Positions 23,640 to 36,257 of a DNA stretch of 64,000 nucleotides are shown here, piece after piece. Within the stretch, counting starts at the first letter, position 1, and each line of letters starts with the position of its first letter. Where the stretch lies: positions 17,174,001 to 17,238,000 of the forward strand of contig OX327686.1 of the NCBI GenBank assembly GCA_946807835.1. Direction: 5' to 3'. Under the pieces are notes generated by a model. The model was not told where the DNA came from, did no database searches, and saw only the letters and a program-made list of their open reading frames with translations. This DNA is from Ailanthus altissimus. Its lineage: Eukaryota; Streptophyta; Magnoliopsida; Sapindales; Simaroubaceae. A program made the translations under genes and the position numbers.

Positions 23640-24410
23640 AAATATAAAATAAATTTTTTAAAATTAAATTATTAACAAAATATTTTTTTATAATATTAAA
23701 AAATTAAAAATAATATTTTACACTATATATTATAATTTTAATTTTAATAATATTAAATTTTATAATTTTAATTTTAATTACATTAATTTTATAATTCTGA
23801 TTTTAATTATATTAAATATTATAAATTTAATTTTTATTTTATTTTAATTAGGTTAAATAATTTTAATTTTAATTACGTTAAATGTTATCATTTCAATTCT
23901 AAATTTAATATTAATTACGTTAAATAATATAATTCTAATTTCAATTATGTTAAATATATTAATTTTAATTTATATTAAATGTTACAATTCTAATTTCAAT
24001 TTCAATTATTTTAAAATGTTATAATTTTAAATCCAATTTCAATTTTAATTACATTAAATGTTATAATTTCAATTTCGATTTTAATTACGTTAAGTGTTAT
24101 AATTTCAATTCTAATTCGATTTCAATTTCAGTTATATTAAATATTATAATTTCAATTATATTAAATATTATAATTCTAATTTCAATTACGTTAAATGTTA
24201 TAATTCTAATTCCATTTCGATTTCATATATATTAAGTGTTATAATTTTAATTCTAATTTCAATTTCATATACGTTAAAAGTTACTATTCTAATTTCGATT
24301 ATGTTAAATATTATAATTCTAATTCTAACTTTAATTACATAAAATATTTTAATTAAAATTTCAATTTCACTTATTTTAAATATTATAATTCAAATTCCAA
24401 TTTCAATCCC
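23640..24410. repeat. Degenerate AT minisatellite, nearly G-free on the plus strand
   Basis: Around twenty variable-length units built on ATTACGTTAAATGTTATAAT followed by runs of TTCTAATTTCAATTTCAATT. Unit length drifts between about 30 and 60 bp through gain or loss of the ATTTCA module. G occurs almost only in the ACGTTAAATG word. It lies between the VAL2-like exon and a LINE fragment. Confidence 0.75.
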
Positions 24411-24647
24411 TACAATCGATGCAATCTGTTGGGCCTATTATTTAAAAGCCCGAACAGCTCACACACAATCCAGTCTTTAAGAGAAAACAACTCACATTAA
24501 AGCAAAGTTCTATTTTATCGAGGCTCAAATTTCATATATAGCATGCAAGCTTAGACTCGCAGATCTATGGACCTAAAAAACGGGTAGTGTACATCATGAT
24601 GAGCTGAATTTATTTATATGCCAAAGATGATTTTCCTTCGACATTGA

Positions 24648-24890
24648 AGTGTAAGGTTCCAAAATAAATTCACCCAAAGAAAAGCCTTTGAAATCTGGTG
24701 TCAATGAGTTGAATTTGTTCATATGCCAAAGATGTAAGACTGTTGGACAGAGAAGAATAGCGTGGACTGTGGTTTAATTATTTTTAGTACATCGAGGACA
24801 TTGTAGTAGGATATCCTTTTTTTTCCTTTGAAGATTGATGTCATAGGTACCATTGACATCAGCTAAAGTTCTCATCAAAATTCTTTCAAT
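24648..24890 (-). pseudogene. LINE-type zinc-binding fragment (zf-RVT)
   Basis: On the minus strand, a frame starting near 24875 reads MRTLADVNGTYDINLQ then QCPRCTKNN, a stop, and TTVHAILLCPTVLHLW, ending near 24648. The spacing CPxC...H-A-x-x-x-C-P...LW is that of the zinc-binding domain after the reverse transcriptase of plant non-LTR retrotransposons. One in-frame stop is visible. No reverse transcriptase core was found next to it, so this is a 3' fragment. Confidence 0.55.
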
Positions 24891-25287
24891 AGAAGCACTC
24901 CTTAAATTAAAAATCAAAATTATTTTTTGAAAGATTTTGTTGAGAAATTTCTGTCTATGAACTTAATTTATCAATTAAACCTTAATCAAAGTATCATGAT
25001 CAAACTAACAGCGATGACAAAACACAAAATCGTGTATGTGGTTCAAATTTTTAGTGTACATTCAAATAGCTCGAAGTTTTAGATTTTATTAATAAAGAAT
25101 TATACGCAAAATTACAAGAATCACAAAGAAGCTTAAATCTCTCAAAACAACTGATAATTCAGAAAATGATAACCAGCTTTTATAAACTATATTTCTTGAT
25201 GCTCTAAGGTTTATGATTCCAAACAGACTTATAACTCCCTATTGATCACACTAGCCAGGTCAGCGTACCACATCATCACAACACAAG
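24891..25287. other. Unassigned spacer
   Basis: No open frame or repeat similarity recognised. The last five bases (25283-25287, ACAAG) are the left TSD of the Athila-like element that follows. Confidence 0.6.
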
Positions 25288-25820
25288 TGCTAAGTATATT
25301 TTAGATCCATAATTTAATCTTATTTATCGTAATAATTATTCATTTTTGAGTAATTTAAGAGCTTTATGTGTTAAATGTTGTTATTATAGGGTTAAATCAG
25401 GAGAATATAGAAAAGGATGAACTGGAGCAAATAAAGGAAATTGCTACAGTAAATTTCTACAATACTTGTAAATAGTACTTGTGAACAGTGATTTGCTACA
25501 GTTTTTTTTGCTACAGTGACTAACACTCCGGCGTTAAAAAATAAACGCCTTAGCGTTCCGACGAATCTATAAATACAGTCTTTCACCTTCAAATGCAAAA
25601 ATTCAGGCCCTAACCTAACCCAAACCCATTTTCTCTCAATCTAACATGTTTATAACCCAAAAATCATTCTCATATTGTGCAAAAACAACATGTAAACCTA
25701 TTTTGGAGAGAGATTACACAATCAAGAGCATTTTAGCTAACTTTTGAAGAATTCAACCAAAGGCCATGGATTGATTGGAGGCACCCTTATCTTCATAAAT
25801 TCTGTTTAGGATTGTTGTAA
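25288..25820 (+). mobile_element. Truncated 5' LTR of element R
   Basis: Starts TGCTAAGTATATT (TGATGAGTATATT in the 3' LTR). Contains dyads including AACGCCTTAGCGTT at 25544-25557 (perfect AACGC/GCGTT stem) and a TATA box (CTATAAATAC, about 25567). Truncated near 25820. Confidence 0.8.
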
Positions 25821-26512
25821 CACCACCATGCTAAAACATCATCCATTAAAGGAGTTTCCTAATCTCATTTTCTTTTTCTCGCCATTGGGGACAATGTCAA
25901 AATTTAAGTTTAAGAGAGGGAAACACTCTTTGGTGTTTATTTACTTTTGTGCTGTTTATTTACTCTTTTTTTCATGTATATTTATTTATGACTGCTATTT
26001 TTAGTTGTTTTGTTTTGCAAAAAAAATTATTATTTTATATGTTGAGTGTTTTGTGTTGGATTAAGATGATAATTGCTAGTCCATGATAAGAAACGTGATT
26101 GCAAAATTTATTTTTCAGTTCCCTAGGAAACAATAAATACATTAAATAATTTATGCACCAGTACTTAGATGAATTTTGATCTTATTTATGGTCACTAATT
26201 TTTCAACACTTGGATAAGGCTTGTGTTAGTTGAATTTTTGCTCAGAGATGCTCATGCTCAAGTAGTACACTCCAGTCTTGATGAACAAATAGACACTCTA
26301 AAACTTGTTTGATTATGGCTTTAAGCAAAATCTTAGAAAACACATGAATACAGAAATGAAAATAAGCCATCTTTGGACCGTTTGAGCCTTTTTAGCCTAC
26401 CTTTAATGTGTATTTATCCGTAGTCACCAATTTGAGCCTAAAATACCCATTTTATTGAATAACCACATTATAAGCTTAAACTTGAATTTAAGTACCCAAA
26501 ATTGTTGAGGAT

Positions 26513-28958
26513 CTCAAGTGTGTGATATACAAGTGTATACGTAATTTTAAAAATTACAACATATAGCGGAAGCATGTTACAAATACACCCAATTTAACAA
26601 ATTGAACATATATATCACATATATATGCAAGTATAACAATTATACAACATAAATATGATGAACAATATTATATTTTAACATAATGTAAAATAACTCAACT
26701 AATGAAGGTAGCTTTACAAAATTCTTCAAGTCCTCCAACAATCCATGTCTAGAGCTCACCTTGAAGTATATGTTGAACAATTCTAGTCCATAACTTTTAG
26801 TGGGATTAAGGAGCTAGAATGGTAGCTTAATCTTAGAATTTTTAGCAACTTATATTCAAACTCTTTTGAATACAATTTTGTTTCTCAAATGGAGATGGTA
26901 AATATTTTTTATACAACTCTTGTATTATCTAGAAATATTTAACACACAACTCTTGTATATTAATCTTAGAAACAATTTCTACATGAGATTAATTATGGTG
27001 AACAACTCTTGTCATAATTATTAATCTCTTTCTCCATTTGTTTTTGTTTATTATAATCCATCCATGAGAGAAGAAGATGAAGCGAAGTTCTACAATTTTC
27101 AACACTTGAAAAATGAACAAAAACCAAAATTCTCTCTTACCTCTTTTTCTCTTCCTTTGCCAAATTCTTCACAAGAATTGAATCAATGATTCAATTATTT
27201 TGCAAATCAATTTTGTTATTCAACATTTTGATTAAACAAAATTAAGTGCTCCACCAATTTTATTGTTGGTCTCCCACTTAGAATTAATTTAACCAAGCAC
27301 TAGAATAGTGGCCACCAAAATTAATTTTTACCTAACAAATATAATTACTATAATTATAATGGGCAAATAAATGGCCAACATTTAGGTCCCTCATTGTATT
27401 AAAATACAATGTCATGATCTATATATGTTATAATATTATCTAATAATATAATAATAATATATAATTTAATTATTCAAAACAATTTTAAATAATTACTTTT
27501 TACCTTACTAATTTTTTACTATCAAGGGTAAATGGTAAAAAGGTAAAATTAAATCATGGAACAAATTTTGCCACTTGTTAATATTCTATTAATTAACAAC
27601 CCTTGTTAATTAATTGAGTGATTTATTTAACAATTAAGTCTTGACAAATGTACATTCCGAGAGATCCCTAACTAATTATTCTATTTTACTGAAATTTATT
27701 GGATCGAACTATTCAATCCAATCTGCTACCCCAGTGCTCAACGAGTACACTTCATATTGTGAGACTCTCTAGGTCCATACCTAATTTGTCATATGGAGCT
27801 CCTCCATACGTCCGTGAACAATGTCCCACACACACGTTACGGAGATTACAAATTAGCGCGTTAGATCATGCAAGTTGAAATTATTGTATATTCATATAAT
27901 CTTTCCATTATTTATATCATTGAAGAGCAGAGATATAGATTATCACCGTCAAATCTCTTATTTGCTCAATCATGAACTTATCTTTAAATTTATATTTCAT
28001 TAAACAATATCCATAAACACTTTTGTGATATTGTTTATTCCTTCGGAATATCTTTTCCAAGGTATATACTTGCGGCCACAAGTCTTTCTAAAATACAATC
28101 TCGGAGCATTAGGATATACAACCCACTCATATGAGCTGCCGGATCCCATATCTACGCACACCAGACTCCATGAGCATTGGACTATACTCAGCAACACCTA
28201 GCGGTCAGACCATAAAAGGTTTCTGACATGTGTTGAACCAAAGCATGGTGGATCACTTACAAGCCCACCGTGGCGCTCAGGTCAAAGGACCACAATTACT
28301 ACTCAACTCGAAAGACCTTTCATTGACGGCTTTATAAGATGTCTATTGGATATCTTCGTGAGTCTGTTCAATATCCAATCCTTACTGATTACCTGCATCT
28401 CTATACGAGCTTCCTACTAAGCTCATGATTTGCTAAGACTAACCATCTAGACCATCTAGATATAGACATACACTAATCTATATTAATGGGTTCCACCGAT
28501 AGACTAGTGTCGATGAAATTAGATCAGGAACATTATGTTTGAGAACATACTTGCATAATGACATTTCCTAGCACCATCTGCAACTCCTTGTAGCTATGTC
28601 ATTACTAATATATTCTCAGGTCATTGTCCTATTTCAGACAAGACTCTAACTTTTAAGATTTCGCTAACTCTTATAAACTTACTAACTCTTAGTACTACTA
28701 ACTCTTAGTGTTTCTAACTCTTAGCATTACTAACTCTTAGTGTTTCTAACTCTTAGCATTACTAACTCTTAGCCCTGGCCTAAACTCTTTTAAACCAGAT
28801 CTGAACTCCTTCAGATCATACAATGTCTGAAACGTTACAAGCATCTTACCATTTAATAATAAATAATATTAACGATTTTATTAGAAATAATAATTGTATA
28901 AATACTATCACTATATATTTATACATTATAGGATGACACGTAAACACAAATCCCAACA
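26513..28958 (-). mobile_element. Solo LTR, family P copy 4 (2446 bp)
   Basis: Minus-strand LTR starting TGTTGGGATTTGTG and ending GGATCCTCAACA's complement at 26513; the TSD AAAAT is exact at 26508-26512 and 28959-28963. It is the most diverged P copy. It keeps the family hairpin at 28002-28036 and has a private 16-bp minisatellite at 28683-28778. Inserted in element R. Confidence 0.85.
28683..28778. repeat. Six 16-bp units within P copy 4
   Basis: TAACTCTTAG plus six variable bases, repeated six times with exact 16-bp period. Units 2/4 and 3/5 are identical, showing a 32-bp higher-order step. The other P copies carry only scattered single versions of this word. Confidence 0.95.
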
Positions 28959-29745
28959 AAAATAACCTTAACACCATAAACACTGAGCATAGTAAAATAT
29001 ATTTTGGAGATTTTTGCGTTATAATTCTTTAAAGAGGAAAAATAATAAAATTTGGCAGGTAAGCGCTACCTTGTTTGGGGGAATTATTCTAAGTTTGGGG
29101 GAGTTATAAAAAAATAAAAAACAATTATGAAAAAAAAAAGGAAAAAGTAGTTGAAATTAGGTAAAAATCATAAGTTTTGGGGAATTAAACCAAGTGTAGG
29201 AAGTTTAAGTGGTAACCAATGGGACTTAGTATTCATGGTATGAATTAAACCAAATTTGTATCAAAAATAACCCACCTTGATCCTAACCCTACATTACAAA
29301 CTAATAAAAGACCTAATAGATCCTTAAACATGTGTTTTTCTACATTAGTGGAAAGTTGTTTGAAAAACAAGTTTATGGTAGTGTTTTGTACTTAAAATAA
29401 GCCGAGACCCCTCTTTTCTGTACAATCTTGAGTAATTGAGCTAATCTAGGTACAATTCAATTAATATTTCCTCGTTTCACACACACGCACGGTTGATCAC
29501 TTATGAGAAAAAATAGAAGTACTTAATTGTGGTGTTTGTGAATTATTTATAGTGTTTATTAATTCCAAAAGAATTTAGAATAGTGATGCAGTTTTTAAGA
29601 CAATAAGGGTAATCATTAAATCAATCCAACCAATTGTTACTTTTACATTTTTTATTTTTCATATGCATTTGTGCGTTTTTTTTTTGCTTTGTGTTATTCT
29701 TTCCAATTGCTCGAGGATGAGCAATTATCTAAGTTTGAGGGTATT

Positions 29746-31063
29746 TGATGAGTATATTTTAGATCTATAATCCAACCTCATTTATCTTAATAATTGTTCG
29801 TTTATGAGTAATTTAAGAGCTTTTATGTGTTAAATATTGTTGTTATAAGGTTAAATCAAGAGAATATAGAAAAGGATAAAATTGGAGCAAATAAAGGAAA
29901 TTGCTACAATAAATTTATACAATATTTGTGAACAGTAATCATGAACAGTAATTTAATATAGTATTTTACTACAGTGACTAACGCTCCGGCGTTCAAAAAT
30001 AAACGTCCTAGGGTTCATGCACTGATGAATGCCCTAGCGTTCCGACGAATCTATAAATAGAGTCTTTCACCTTCAAACGCAAAAATTCGGCCCCTAACCT
30101 AACCCTAACCAATTTTCTCTTAATCTAACACGTTTATAACCCAAAAATCATCCTCGTATTGTGCAAAAACAACATGTAAACCTATTTTGGAGAGAGATTA
30201 CACAATCAAAAGCATTTTAGCTAACTTTTGGAGGATTCAACTAAAGGCCACGGATTGATTGGAGACACCGTTGTCTTCTTAAATTTGGTTTGGAATTGTT
30301 GTATCATGTTGAATTATCATTATTTAACTATTAAACTCTTGTTATGTTGATTTAATTTTATTATCTAGAATTATAACTTTTCACTCAATATGTAAACTTA
30401 ATTGTAGTATTTGATTCCCATTGTTATGACTTCAGTTTATTATTCAATTTGTGTTATTCTTAATGCTTTCAATATGCTAGGAATTGTGATTGGATGATTA
30501 TGAAACTTTAGGATAAACTTGAAAAAAGTATCCTATTATTTAGATCTAAATAAATTGATGCATGATTGTGGAGTAATATTTACAAGTTTCGATATATGAT
30601 AGGAATATACCTATATGGCATATATGGTCAATACAATTTTTTCATAATGAACTTTGATTTATTTGAATTACCATAGAAATATAAGAATTCGGTAGATTAA
30701 GGTATAATCACTCGACTATCGGAAGAGACTTGTGATAAAATATGTGTTGTGACCAATAATTAAACTGAGAGATTAAAAATAGGATAATGAATTCATTTTG
30801 AGGAATAGCTATAATCCTAAATACTCTTCATATAGTATTTGCGCTTACATAGTTTGCACAATTAAGATTGATTTGTAGAATTAGTAATTAGTTTTAATAT
30901 AAACAAATCAAATTTATCATTTGTCTGAATAAAAGTGAGATAACACAATTTTAATACTTGGTTAAGAATAATAATAATTCCTTGTGGGATCGACACTCAA
31001 CTCATCATATATTACTTGTTCCCGATAGCTTGCACTTATACTTAGTATAGAAATCACACAACA
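29746..31063 (+). mobile_element. 3' LTR of element R (1318 bp)
   Basis: TGATGAGTATATT...CACACAACA, preceded by the purine tract. Perfect dyad AACGCTCCGGCGTT at 29990-30003, TATA box CTATAAATAG at about 30050, then the conserved Athila-like downstream half and end segment (GTGGGATCGACACTC...TTGCACTTATAC). Confidence 0.85.
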
Positions 31064-31068
31064 ACAAG

Positions 31069-31743
31069 CCTCTAAAAAAATTGATTTTCGAGTCTTCTAT
31101 TTCTTCACATAAATAATCTGTATAATAATATTATCTACATAAAATAAATTATACAAATTAATTATTTATAATACTTAACGTGTCATAATAATATTAATTA
31201 AATTATTATAATATTATTTATTTAATTTATTATTTATTTTTTTATAGTCATATCGCATATTATATTACACTAAGTAGTAAAAAACTTATAATTAATATAT
31301 ACATGTAATATTACTTAATTAAATCATTTTCATTCATCTTTTTCTTTTTCAGCTTAAAATAGGGTAAATTTAACCTATCCTATATGAGTAGAACTTTTAC
31401 TAAATTAATAATAATTAATTATGTATTGTTGATAAACTTTTTTTAAAATTTTCTATGCCAACAGCTTTAAATTTATTTTCACGGGAAGGAGTATGGGCCT
31501 ACTAGGCTAGGCTATACTGAGTTAAAACTTTAAACCGGATCTCTTTTGTCTTCCTGTAAAACAAACGGCTTCATTATGATCTTGCAAGTGATTCTTCTAG
31601 TGAAGACCATCTAATACCTAAGTTAATATCTCTCTTGGGTGAATAATATAGAATGCTTTGTAAATAGGAAAAGTCATTACCTTTGGTTGTGGTTAAGTTA
31701 TATTTTTATAGTTCATTGTATCTAATCCAATCCTAAAGATCAC
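31069..31743. other. AT-rich spacer, nothing recognised
   Basis: 31069-31440 is very AT-rich. 31440-31743 is more balanced, without a convincing frame or repeat match. Confidence 0.55.
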
Positions 31744-32165
31744 AAGTAAGATTCTGGGATCTTTCCCATGATTGGCGGTGTATTCGGGGTGATTAGATCA
31801 ATGTCAATCCTGAGACTCTAACCTCTTGCCTTATTGATGAGAGGCTTTGACCTAATATGTGATTCTCGAGATCTCAATAAATGTGGTTACCTATACTATA
31901 GAGTCGACAGGCACTCGTGGCTTCAAGATTATTCCTGCTCGAGGGTGTTCAGCCAAAAAGATTGCTAGAATCTTATGCCTCGAGTAAGTTTTAAAAGAAT
32001 TGGCCAAAGCTTTAGTCCACTGTCTTGGGCCAGTGGAAAATGTATAGGCCCCTTATCTTGATTTGAGCTTTAAGTAGGGCCTATGCCAATATTTATACTG
32101 ATTTATAGGGGAAAAATAAGGGTCCACTAGTTTTTTAATATTGAATGTGTTATCGGGGATCACCT
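31744..32165 (+). repeat. Left arm of a 0.42-kb inverted repeat
   Basis: Reverse complement of 39370-39785, roughly nine bases in ten identical by eye. Its inner end is GAATG followed by TGTTATCGGGGATC, the first 14 bases of a P LTR terminus, and then unrelated sequence from 32166. In the right arm the same GAATG is where P copy 2 is inserted. Confidence 0.8.
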
Positions 32166-33200
32166 CCAATCAAATCAAAGTGGCATCTGACCAAACACCT
32201 CAGCCATTAGAGATTAAGATAGAGATAGTTCCACTAAAAAAAAACCTCATACAATGGTGGAAGCCTTCAATAATCCCAGAGCGCCAACCCTTACCCTGCT
32301 TATCCGACTAAGTGCCTTTAGCTTTTAAAGTAATCTTGACAATCTGACAGGCCATTTAAGACCTTACTCAAGTGATTCCAGCTTCTAGCGGGTCACAACA
32401 AACTACTCCTCTACTAACCTATTCTACCGAGTAAGCTCTAAGACCCAACTCTCTGTAGCTACCACGAAAGCATCCATCTACTTGACCACGGAAGCATTTA
32501 TCTTTCTAACTCCAAAACCCTACTCTCTAACTCAGTATGTCCTACCTTAGAGGACTCTACTTGAGCAGTTTGCTCATTTGTATTTTTACGAGCTTAACTG
32601 GCTTTACACCTGGCTTTTTAGATTTCACGCATTGTTTGTGTAAGACTCTACTCGAGTTGTTAGGCATTTAGTAGTACACGGATAACGTCTGTTCAGTAGT
32701 GAGAGAACGAGTAGGTCTCTTACAAAAGTATGAGCACTATAAGAAATTATCTTAACACATCAAGAAACAGTATATAGGAAAGCTTACATCTATTGTGGTT
32801 CTAACTGTGACATAAAACCTAGTGATTGGTTTAAATTTGCTATCTGATCTGCCTAAGCTAGGTGCATATATCTTTTAACTTGGCACATCATGGGACTATA
32901 AACTCAAGCTCCTTCTGCCTCTAGATAAACAAATTCTTAGGCATCATTGCGATAAAAAGCCCCATAACCACTTGACGAACTTTTTCCAAGGATGGCCCCA
33001 CTTAAATTTGAGGCTCTAAAAGATTGAGCTGGCATCTAGGGATGTCAATTGGGGTGTTGGAGATTGAGTGATCATTCTCACATGCACCACCCTCTTCGAT
33101 TTAGTCCTAGATTTGAGGGCCTGACCATGAGCTGTGACTCTAGGAGACCTATGAGTTGGTCATTCCTTAAGCTAACACTACCCATAACACCTTTGAGGCT
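32166..33200 (-). pseudogene. Probable coiled-coil part of the old element between the inverted arms
   Basis: More GC than its surroundings. Minus-strand translation around 32560-32400 gives heptad-like stretches (TELESRVLELER, ATESWVLEL) interrupted by stops. Plant Transposase_28-type ('putative gypsy type') proteins carry long coiled coils after their N-terminal domain, and such a domain is visible at 35840-36257 across the P copy 1 insertion. Linking the two is inference. Confidence 0.35.
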
Positions 33201-33205
33201 ATCAT

Positions 33206-35317
33206 TGTTAGAGTCGGTGCTTACGTGCCATCCCTGAATGTATATATATTGTGTATTTATACAAGTATATATTCCTATTAAATTGCTAATACCTATTTAT
33301 ATGGTACTATGCAATGTAACGTTACTGACATTATATGATCTGAAGGAGTTTAGATAAGGGCCTATAGTTAGCCACGCTAAGAGATATAAATGCTAAATGT
33401 TAGCACAACTAAGGGTTAGCTGGTTATAATACTCAGCATATCCAAGAGTTAGAGCCTTGTCTGTAATGGGACATAGACCTGGGAATATACCAGTAACTGC
33501 ATAGTTGTAAGAGTTATAATCGGGTGCTAGAAAATGCTAGTTGTGCAAGTATGTTCTCAAATAATTGTCTTTGATCTATTTCTATCGATGCGGGTCTGTC
33601 GGTGGATACCTTTTATATAGACCAACATATGTTATACTTATAGGGTATAGATGGTTGTTCCTAGTCGACCATGAGCTTGGAGCTTGTATTGACATATGGG
33701 TATCTAGTTAGGACTGGATATGGGACAGACTCACGAGGGCTTCTGATAGACATCTTATATAAGTTGTCAACTGAGGGTCCTCTCGAGTTAAGTAGTATAT
33801 GTGGTTCTTTGATCTGAGTGCCACAGTGGGCTTATAAGTGATCCACCATGCTTTGGTTCCACACATGTCACAGACCTTTTATGGTGTGACCGTTGGGTGT
33901 CGCTGGGTATGGTCCGATATTTATGGAGTTCGGTACGTACAGACATAGGATCTATCAGCTCGCATAGGGAGATAGATATCCAGATACTTCGAGACTGTAT
34001 CTCAAAAAAGTCTTGTGGCCACAAGCATTAGTCCCGGGAAAGAGTTTAGTTATGGTAGAACAATATGGCAAAGGCGTTTGCACATATTGTTCAGTGAGAT
34101 ACGAGTCTAAAGATAAGACATGGATGAGCACTAGAGGATTTGATGGTGATAATCTATATCCTCGCATATCTAGGATGTCATGACGGAAGGACTATACGTA
34201 TGCATTGTAACCTCAGCTTGTATGGTTCAACGCGCTGATTTGTATATTCGTGACGTGTGTGTGGGGCATTGATCACAGACTCATTGAATAGTTCTATTTG
34301 ACAAATCAGGTGTAGGACCTAGGGAGTCTCGCGATATGGAGTACACTGTAACAGCATGCTAGATTAAAGTGTTTAATCCAGCAATATTCAGCATTACTAC
34401 GGGAATGCATACGTGTCTATATTTAAGTGTTAAATACAATAATTAGTCAATAATTATTATTTACTAATTTTATAATGACACATGGCGCATTGAGGACTCT
34501 CGGTTGAGTTTACCCAAATGTGAAATTTAGTGGGACCCACTAAAGGATAGACTTGGTAACTATTTATGAGAGGCAAAATTGTCATTTCACACTATGATTA
34601 TTTAATTGTTAAATAATCACTCTCTCATTATTATATTATATTATATAATTATATATATATATATATTATTATTGTTATTATATTTGGGTGCCAAATAGGT
34701 GGCACCCATTATATTATTATATTATTTATATTATATAAATATTTTATTATATATATATAGAGAGAGAGAGAGAGAGATGTGTTTTTGCAATTTTGGAGGG
34801 TGTGTGGTCGAGAGAAAGAGAAGAGAAATGGAGAATGAGAGAAAGAAAAGAAAGAAGAAGAAGAAAGAAAAGAAGAAAAAATAAGGGAAAAATGAAATTG
34901 TTTTATTTTTCTTTATAGTTCCATTTGAAGCAATGATGGATTGTTTCAAATTCTCCATTTTTTATCTTTTTGGAGAAAAGGATGAAAAATACACACTCAG
35001 CCATTTTTTGGATTAAGAGTTAATCCCGTGCTGGATATATGGTTGCTGTTCTAGCTTACCAAGCCCACCTGTTGGTGACTAGAACTGCCCACAAGTTGGT
35101 CTTCATACAGACTCCAAGGAAATATGTGTATAACGTTATACGTTGAGGTGAGTTCTCAATCTTACTAATATATTAATATGATTAATATATTTTATTTATT
35201 ATCTTTATTATTTAATTTACACGCTTCTGCCGCGTATAATTTGTATATGATACGTATTTTAGACAATAGATACAATTGCACATACATACACCCACATGTA
35301 TTAGATCCCCGACAATA
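33206..35317 (+). mobile_element. Solo LTR, family P copy 1 (about 2.11 kb)
   Basis: Starts TGTTAGAGTCGGTGCTTACG, ends GATCCCCGACAATA. TSD ATCAT is exact at 33201-33205 and 35318-35322. Holds the family hairpin at 34059-34091 and a (TA)n(GA)n run at 34748-34777 followed by an A/G-rich tract. No interior or partner LTR. It splits the old element between the inverted arms. Confidence 0.85.
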
Positions 35318-35839
35318 ATCATGACCCTGACTACCCCTTTAAGTTGCTCATCCCCTACCACAAATCCCTTAGGGAGCTATTATAAAAGTAAGAGCCTTAA
35401 CAAGAGCACATGAAAATAGCAAGTTTATGATGTTGTTCAAGTTTAAATCATTGTTCACGACTTTTAAGCTAGGTTTTGAGCCATTAACTCGAGTTCGCTT
35501 CTTGCTTTGATCCTTTGGTCTAGCATCCTTAGAAAGAATATAAAACAAGGAAAAATCCAGAGCTATTGCACTCAAGAGTGCGAGGTAGCTCAAGGTTTAA
35601 ATTGGCATCCCTCAAGGTCTCCCCTAAAAGAAGATCTTGAATACTAGTTGTGTGCCTTAAAGTCGCATCTATTCTATAATGACGTGCCTTAGTAAAATAT
35701 TCAATGGTTGCCTAAGTTTCTAAAGGAAAAAAAGAAGCAGCCAAACATAAGCAAACAATAATAAAAGGAGTAAATAAATTTGATTGAAATAAGAGTAACA
35801 TGTATTTAAAGAAAAAACAGTAAGGATAATCAAATATCC

Positions 35840-36257
35840 CTCTATTTGTGGTCGAGGAACTTTCTAACCCCATTTCCACTGACAAATAATCAATTTTCTT
35901 TCCAATCCTTATTTGTAAAGGGATAACTTGGGATGGATTTGTGAGTTCTATTGCACAAAAAATAATAAAAACCCTTATGTTTCACATTGTTGCGTCTGAA
36001 ATGATATAGATAACGAAGCTCCTAAAAATAGGGTGGGGATAGTCCTTCTCTTGCCTATAAAATAAAAGCCTAACCAAGACTCACCAAGAGTCTGAAATAA
36101 GCTGGGAAGAGGCTACTCCTAAGCGAGCTACATCTTGGCAAAATAAGGTTGTATAGGGCCTAAACCCTAACCTCAAGAATTCATTATGAATTGCCACCTT
36201 ATCAAGATCGAGATAGCTCAAAAAATCATCAGGGTTATGAAGTCTCGTCACTGACTT
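35840..36257 (-). pseudogene. Transposase_28-like ('putative gypsy type transposon') domain fragment
   Basis: The minus-strand frame from 36257 reads LDLDKVAIHNEFLRLGFRP, then QDVARLGVASSQLISDSW before a stop, the pattern 'H.F...V...LG.APSQL.PN.W' of this plant transposon-associated domain. Further on, WKEN*LFVSGNGV at about 35905-35870 matches its 'WK..FFFV' segment. A further possible piece (TIEYFTKARHYRIDATL) lies near 35720-35670. Several stops. Family call moderately sure; the type of parent element is not clear. Confidence 0.5.

Larger units (their letters stand above)
25821..29745 (+). other. Residual interior of element R, non-coding
   Basis: About 1.5 kb of 3' interior split by the P solo LTR. 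25990-26460 matches, inverted, the corresponding stretch of element S at 53030-53580. 29040-29460 matches, inverted, the fragment at 39786-40216. The repeated purine words GTTTGGGGGAATTATTC / GTTTGGGGGAG at 29070-29105 resemble extra polypurine tracts. Confidence 0.7.
25288..31063 (+). mobile_element. Deleted Athila-like gypsy element R with exact TSD
   Basis: TSD ACAAG at 25283-25287 and 31064-31068. The 5' LTR (25288 to about 25820) matches the first 530 bp of the 3' LTR (29746-31063), after which sequence jumps directly into the 3' end of the interior. A deletion has therefore removed the rest of the 5' LTR, the primer-binding site, gag and all of pol. Interior landmarks are CATTGGGGACAATGTC at 25883-25898 followed by a purine run, and the purine-rich AAGTTTGAGGGTATT at 29731-29745 immediately before the 3' LTR, both typical of Athila/Tat-type elements. 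A family-P solo LTR is nested at 26513-28958. No coding capacity remains. Confidence 0.85.

Noticed and set aside
30093..30112. CCTAACCTAACCCTAACC resembling telomere repeat
   Set aside because: Only about three imperfect units, without the plant CCCTAAA form, located in the R LTR just after TATA and partly shared by its 5' LTR.
34699..34958. Overlapping plus and minus open frames rich in Lys/Arg/Glu or Phe/Ser
   Set aside because: Products of the (TA)(GA) and A/G-rich tracts in P copy 1.
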